DNA of 64,000 nucleotides from Gammaproteobacteria bacterium (GTDB lineage: Bacteria; Pseudomonadota; Gammaproteobacteria; Steroidobacterales; Steroidobacteraceae). This document shows positions 61,466 through 64,000 of this stretch, one piece after another (the first letter of the stretch is position 1; every line of letters begins with the position of its first letter). The position numbers and the translations under genes are program-made. Location of the stretch: positions 1 to 64,000 of the forward strand of contig JANYLM010000045.1 in assembly GCA_025357835.1 (NCBI GenBank), in the 5' to 3' direction. The notes below the pieces were generated by a model. The model did not search any database and was not told the origin of the DNA. It saw only the letters and a list, made by a program, of their open reading frames with translations.

Positions 61466-63667
61466 CTAGTACCTGTAGCTGACCCGAATACCCACCGTGG
61501 CCGGTTCGCCGGCCGCGGCCACTTCGCTGGACGGCAGGAAGAAATTCCGGGTGGTGTCGTAGCTCTTATTCAGGATATTGCGCCCCCATAAAGTGACCGT
61601 CCACAGAGCGCCGGACGCGGGCGACAGCGACAGGTTCGCATTCGCCAGCCAATACTTCTGGATGGTGAAGTCATTGCTGCCCAACAAGTAGAACTGACTG
61701 TAGGTGTCGTGGAAACTATAATTGCTCTCGGCGGTGAGCTTAAAACCACCCACGTCCCATGAGTACGCAAAGTCGCCGCCGTAGCTCAACTTGGGAAAGC
61801 TCAAGGGCTTGCCGTCAAAGTCGTGGTTATTACTGTCGCGCAGAGTTCTCGTGTAATTGCCTGCCGTGAAGCCGACATACTGCGAGATCGACAGATCCGC
61901 GCCAGGGCGCCATTCGAGTTCGACCTCTCCGCCGCTGATCCGTGAATTCGCATTCACGAAACGTCCGATATACGACTGCGACGTGTTATCGAACACCTTG
62001 CCCAAAACCTGTTGATCCTTGTACCAGTAGTAGAACGCCGACGCGTCCAAGCGCAGAGTGCGCGTCACATCGGATTTGACTCCGATTTCATGGGCCGTGA
62101 GCTTTTCCGGCTCGAACGGGTCGACGGCCGGTTTACTCACGGTGTTGTGTGCCGTGAATCCACCGGACTTGACTCCACGGCTGATGCTCCAATAGATCAA
62201 CGTGTCCGCAACCGGGCTATAGTCCAGTTCGATCTTGCCCGACGGCAAGTTCGAGGTGGTCGATCCGCCGAGAGCGCCGCCCGTGAAGGAGGGAATGGAG
62301 GGCACCAAGAAACCGGTGTTCAAGCGGATCAATTCGCGCGATTCGTGATCCTCACGCACGCCGATGGTTCCCTTGAGCACATCGATGACCTGGTAGCTGC
62401 CCTGAGCGAAGATGCCCACCGAATTGGCGACTTGCTCATAGCTGGTCAGAGCAATGCCGCCGAGCCGGTTGGTGAAATCGGAATAGAAATTCTCCTTGAG
62501 ATCCTCATTGGAGTAAAAGGCGCCTGCAACTCCGCTCAGCGGCCCAGCGCCATTCGAAGCGATGCGCAGTTCTTGTGAGAAGACGTTCAAGTCGCTTCTG
62601 AAATATTCATCGGAATCGTAGTATTGAGTCGCATCCCAGTCGCTGGACTCGCGCCTGCTCAGCTGGTTGTAGGCGGTGATGCTGGTGAGCTTCGCCGTGC
62701 CGAAATCGATATTCGCGCTCAGATCGACGCCGTTATTCGAGTTGTCGAGCCCGGGCTTGGAATTCGCATCGATGCCGATAATCTTCGCGAAGGTGGGATT
62801 GAGGCTCCAGCCCGTGGCGTAGCGTGAAGTATCGGCAGGAATCGGCGGCGCACCGCCGCCCGGCGAGTAGGTATTCAGCAGGTACAGCCCCTGTGCGTCG
62901 GACTTGTCCTGCGAAAAATGCCCGCCGAGCCGAAAGTTGGCGGCTTCCGAAGGATCCCATTCCAACTGCCCTCGAAGCGCGATCTTATCCTTGTCGCCCA
63001 GGGCTTGACCCGTCACTCGATTGCGTTGCCAGGCGCCGCCCTGCTCCGTGGCCACCGACAGGCGTCCCAACAACCCGTCCACAATGGTGCCCGACACGAA
63101 GCCCTCGGCATTCACCTCATTGTGCGAACCATATTCGGCGGTGAACCCCGCATGGGTATCTGCCGTGGGGCGATTACTAATGAAATTGATTTCCCCGCCC
63201 GTGGTGTTGCGGCCGTACAGGGTACCCTGCGGCCCGCGCAATACCTCGACTCGGTCAATGTCGAACAATTGCCCTTGAGTTTGGATGGGCAGCGCATATG
63301 CGACCCCGTCCAGACTGGCCCCGACCGGCGAAGTATTATTCGACGTATAGTCGATGAATCCGACGCCGCGCAGACGGAACTGCGGTTGGCCGCTGCCGAA
63401 GGCCGGCTCGATCTGCAGGCTGGGAGTCGCATTTTGCAGATCGTTCACATAGCTGATGGATTTATCGGCCAAGCTCTGGCCCGACAGCACCGATATGGCA
63501 ATACCGACATTTTGCAGCGACTCTGTCCTGCGCTGCGCGGTGACCACGACTTCCTCTAAACCACCGGCACCGCTCGCGGACGTCGACGCCGCCGGCTCGG
63601 CGACACTCATCGCATGAATCAAAACGGCGGCGGCGCCTACAGCCGTCGCGAATCCCCTTAAATACAT
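61466..63667 (-). CDS. TonB-dependent receptor
   Basis: The 733-residue outer-membrane receptor begins with a signal peptide (FATAVGAAAVLIHAMSVAEP), then a plug with the LEEVVVTAQRRTESLQNV motif (TonB box region), and a 22-strand barrel ending in the aromatic VGIRVSYRY terminus. Segments such as LRGPQGTLYGRNTTGGEINFISNRP are typical of receptors in steroid- and aromatic-degrading Proteobacteria. It should import a siderophore, sugar or hydrophobic substrate powered by TonB-ExbBD. The next gene, nine bases away, is an alpha/beta hydrolase, so catabolic uptake is likelier than iron uptake. Confidence 0.94.
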   Translation of the reverse strand: MYLRGFATAVGAAAVLIHAMSVAEPAASTSASGAGGLEEVVVTAQRRTESLQNVGIAISVLSGQSLADKSISYVNDLQNATPSLQIEPAFGSGQPQFRLRGVGFIDYTSNNTSPVGASLDGVAYALPIQTQGQLFDIDRVEVLRGPQGTLYGRNTTGGEINFISNRPTADTHAGFTAEYGSHNEVNAEGFVSGTIVDGLLGRLSVATEQGGAWQRNRVTGQALGDKDKIALRGQLEWDPSEAANFRLGGHFSQDKSDAQGLYLLNTYSPGGGAPPIPADTSRYATGWSLNPTFAKIIGIDANSKPGLDNSNNGVDLSANIDFGTAKLTSITAYNQLSRRESSDWDATQYYDSDEYFRSDLNVFSQELRIASNGAGPLSGVAGAFYSNEDLKENFYSDFTNRLGGIALTSYEQVANSVGIFAQGSYQVIDVLKGTIGVREDHESRELIRLNTGFLVPSIPSFTGGALGGSTTSNLPSGKIELDYSPVADTLIYWSISRGVKSGGFTAHNTVSKPAVDPFEPEKLTAHEIGVKSDVTRTLRLDASAFYYWYKDQQVLGKVFDNTSQSYIGRFVNANSRISGGEVELEWRPGADLSISQYVGFTAGNYTRTLRDSNNHDFDGKPLSFPKLSYGGDFAYSWDVGGFKLTAESNYSFHDTYSQFYLLGSNDFTIQKYWLANANLSLSPASGALWTVTLWGRNILNKSYDTTRNFFLPSSEVAAAGEPATVGIRVSYRY

Positions 63668-63821
63668 CCGCTTCTCCTAGACTGCAACGGTCCCGCGAAA
63701 CACAGGATTCGTGCATGATCGATGCTGCACGCCCTGCTGTGAAGTGCCATTTTTGTTGATGGAAATGCGCAATGGTTATTGCCACCGGTTTTTTTTCCTG
63801 ATGTCATTGCAGGAGAGCTAA

Positions 63822-64000
63822 ATGGAGCGGTGTTTCATGAGCGAAAGTATCGAAGTGGTTTGCGGACATTGCGACTCGGTGGTTCGCCTGCCGAGCGAGC
63901 GATTGAAAGACTCCCCTCGCTGTCCCAAGTGCCACTTGCCGCTATTCACGGGAAAACCGATCGAACTGACCGAGGCCAATTTCGATAAGCATTTGACCCG
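63822..64000 (+). CDS. trxC: Thioredoxin 2 (TrxC), N-terminal part
   Basis: The window holds only the first 59 codons. The protein starts with a zinc module, VCGHCDSVVRLPSERL then RCPKCHLPLF, two CxxC pairs as in TrxC, followed by the first part of a thioredoxin domain (PIELTEANFDKHL). TrxC is an oxidative-stress thioredoxin, often under OxyR control. AGGAGAG at 63811-63817 fits ATG 63822 best; ATG 63837 is an alternative five codons later. The C-terminal WCGPC site lies beyond the window. Confidence 0.9.
   Translation, partial: MERCFMSESIEVVCGHCDSVVRLPSERLKDSPRCPKCHLPLFTGKPIELTEANFDKHLT

Noticed and set aside
1-64000. tRNA, rRNA, prophage or insertion-sequence content
   Set aside because: No cloverleaf-type sequence, rRNA motif, transposase or integrase frame was seen on either strand by eye; a covariance-model search would be decisive for small RNAs.

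Overview
The window is GC-rich chromosomal DNA from a Gram-negative, flagellated, aerobic proteobacterium. MlaA, SlyX, a TonB-dependent receptor, a bifunctional FadB/FadJ-type enzyme and sigma-54/FliA flagellar promoters point to Gammaproteobacteria. The receptor start (plug motif LEEVVVTAQRR), the very long tandem UvrA and the secreted FG-GAP protein would fit a Steroidobacteraceae-like lineage, but that placement is inference from gene content. There are no rRNA or tRNA genes, CRISPR arrays, prophages or intact insertion sequences.

Region 1 (1-2.8 kb) is the end of a flagellar locus. flgB (cut by the window edge) and flgA diverge, each from a near-consensus sigma-54 promoter. flgM has a FliA (sigma-28) promoter and is followed by flgN and an unusual CsrA/RsmN-type RNA-binding protein, then a good terminator and a PilZ protein. 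Region 2 (2.8-8.7 kb) is one 1954-residue UvrA made of two complete UvrA units. Region 3 (8.9-15.5 kb) holds mixed housekeeping genes: a SnoaL-like protein, a pentapeptide protein, an mlaA-hydrolase pair, a secreted orphan, slyX, an APH-fold kinase and maiA.

Region 4 (15.7-24.8 kb) is envelope and redox: a coupled run of CcoP-like dihaem cytochrome c, parvulin-like protein and HupE/UreJ-type membrane protein; an MFS carrier with a lone PotF-like lipoprotein; a cytochrome b561/sulfite-oxidase-fold pair; a GFA protein with an eroded zinc site; and a Tat-exported M20 amidohydrolase. Region 5 (24.9-34.1 kb) carries a fadB/fadA-like operon, a GT39 transferase whose annotated start shares a CATG with fadB, divergent glgA and glgC, and a GT9 transferase. 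Region 6 (34.2-40.0 kb) has a DMSP-lyase-type cupin, ggt, a DUF2147 protein, lepB, a PadR regulator with a permease-prefix membrane protein, an FMN reductase and a small secreted protein.

Region 7 (40.3-46.4 kb) has a 1200-residue FG-GAP/Ig surface protein, the remnant of a LuxR gene, an MFS carrier and an orphan membrane protein. Region 8 (46.6-52.5 kb) has mtnN-like/apt purine salvage, coaX, a P1 peptidase, an XRE-cupin regulator facing a perfect 18-bp palindrome, a half-size DMT carrier coupled to a B3/B4 protein, and an AHSA1 protein.

Region 9 (52.5-63.7 kb) is the most system-like. A five-gene operon encodes a TTC38-like TPR protein, an M20 peptidase, a substrate-binding-protein/permease fusion, a second permease and a double ATPase, with ATGA overlaps at the last three joints. 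It looks like a peptide or acyl-amino-acid uptake and hydrolysis unit. A REP-like palindrome separates it from a TonB receptor/hydrolase pair. The window ends in the start of trxC.
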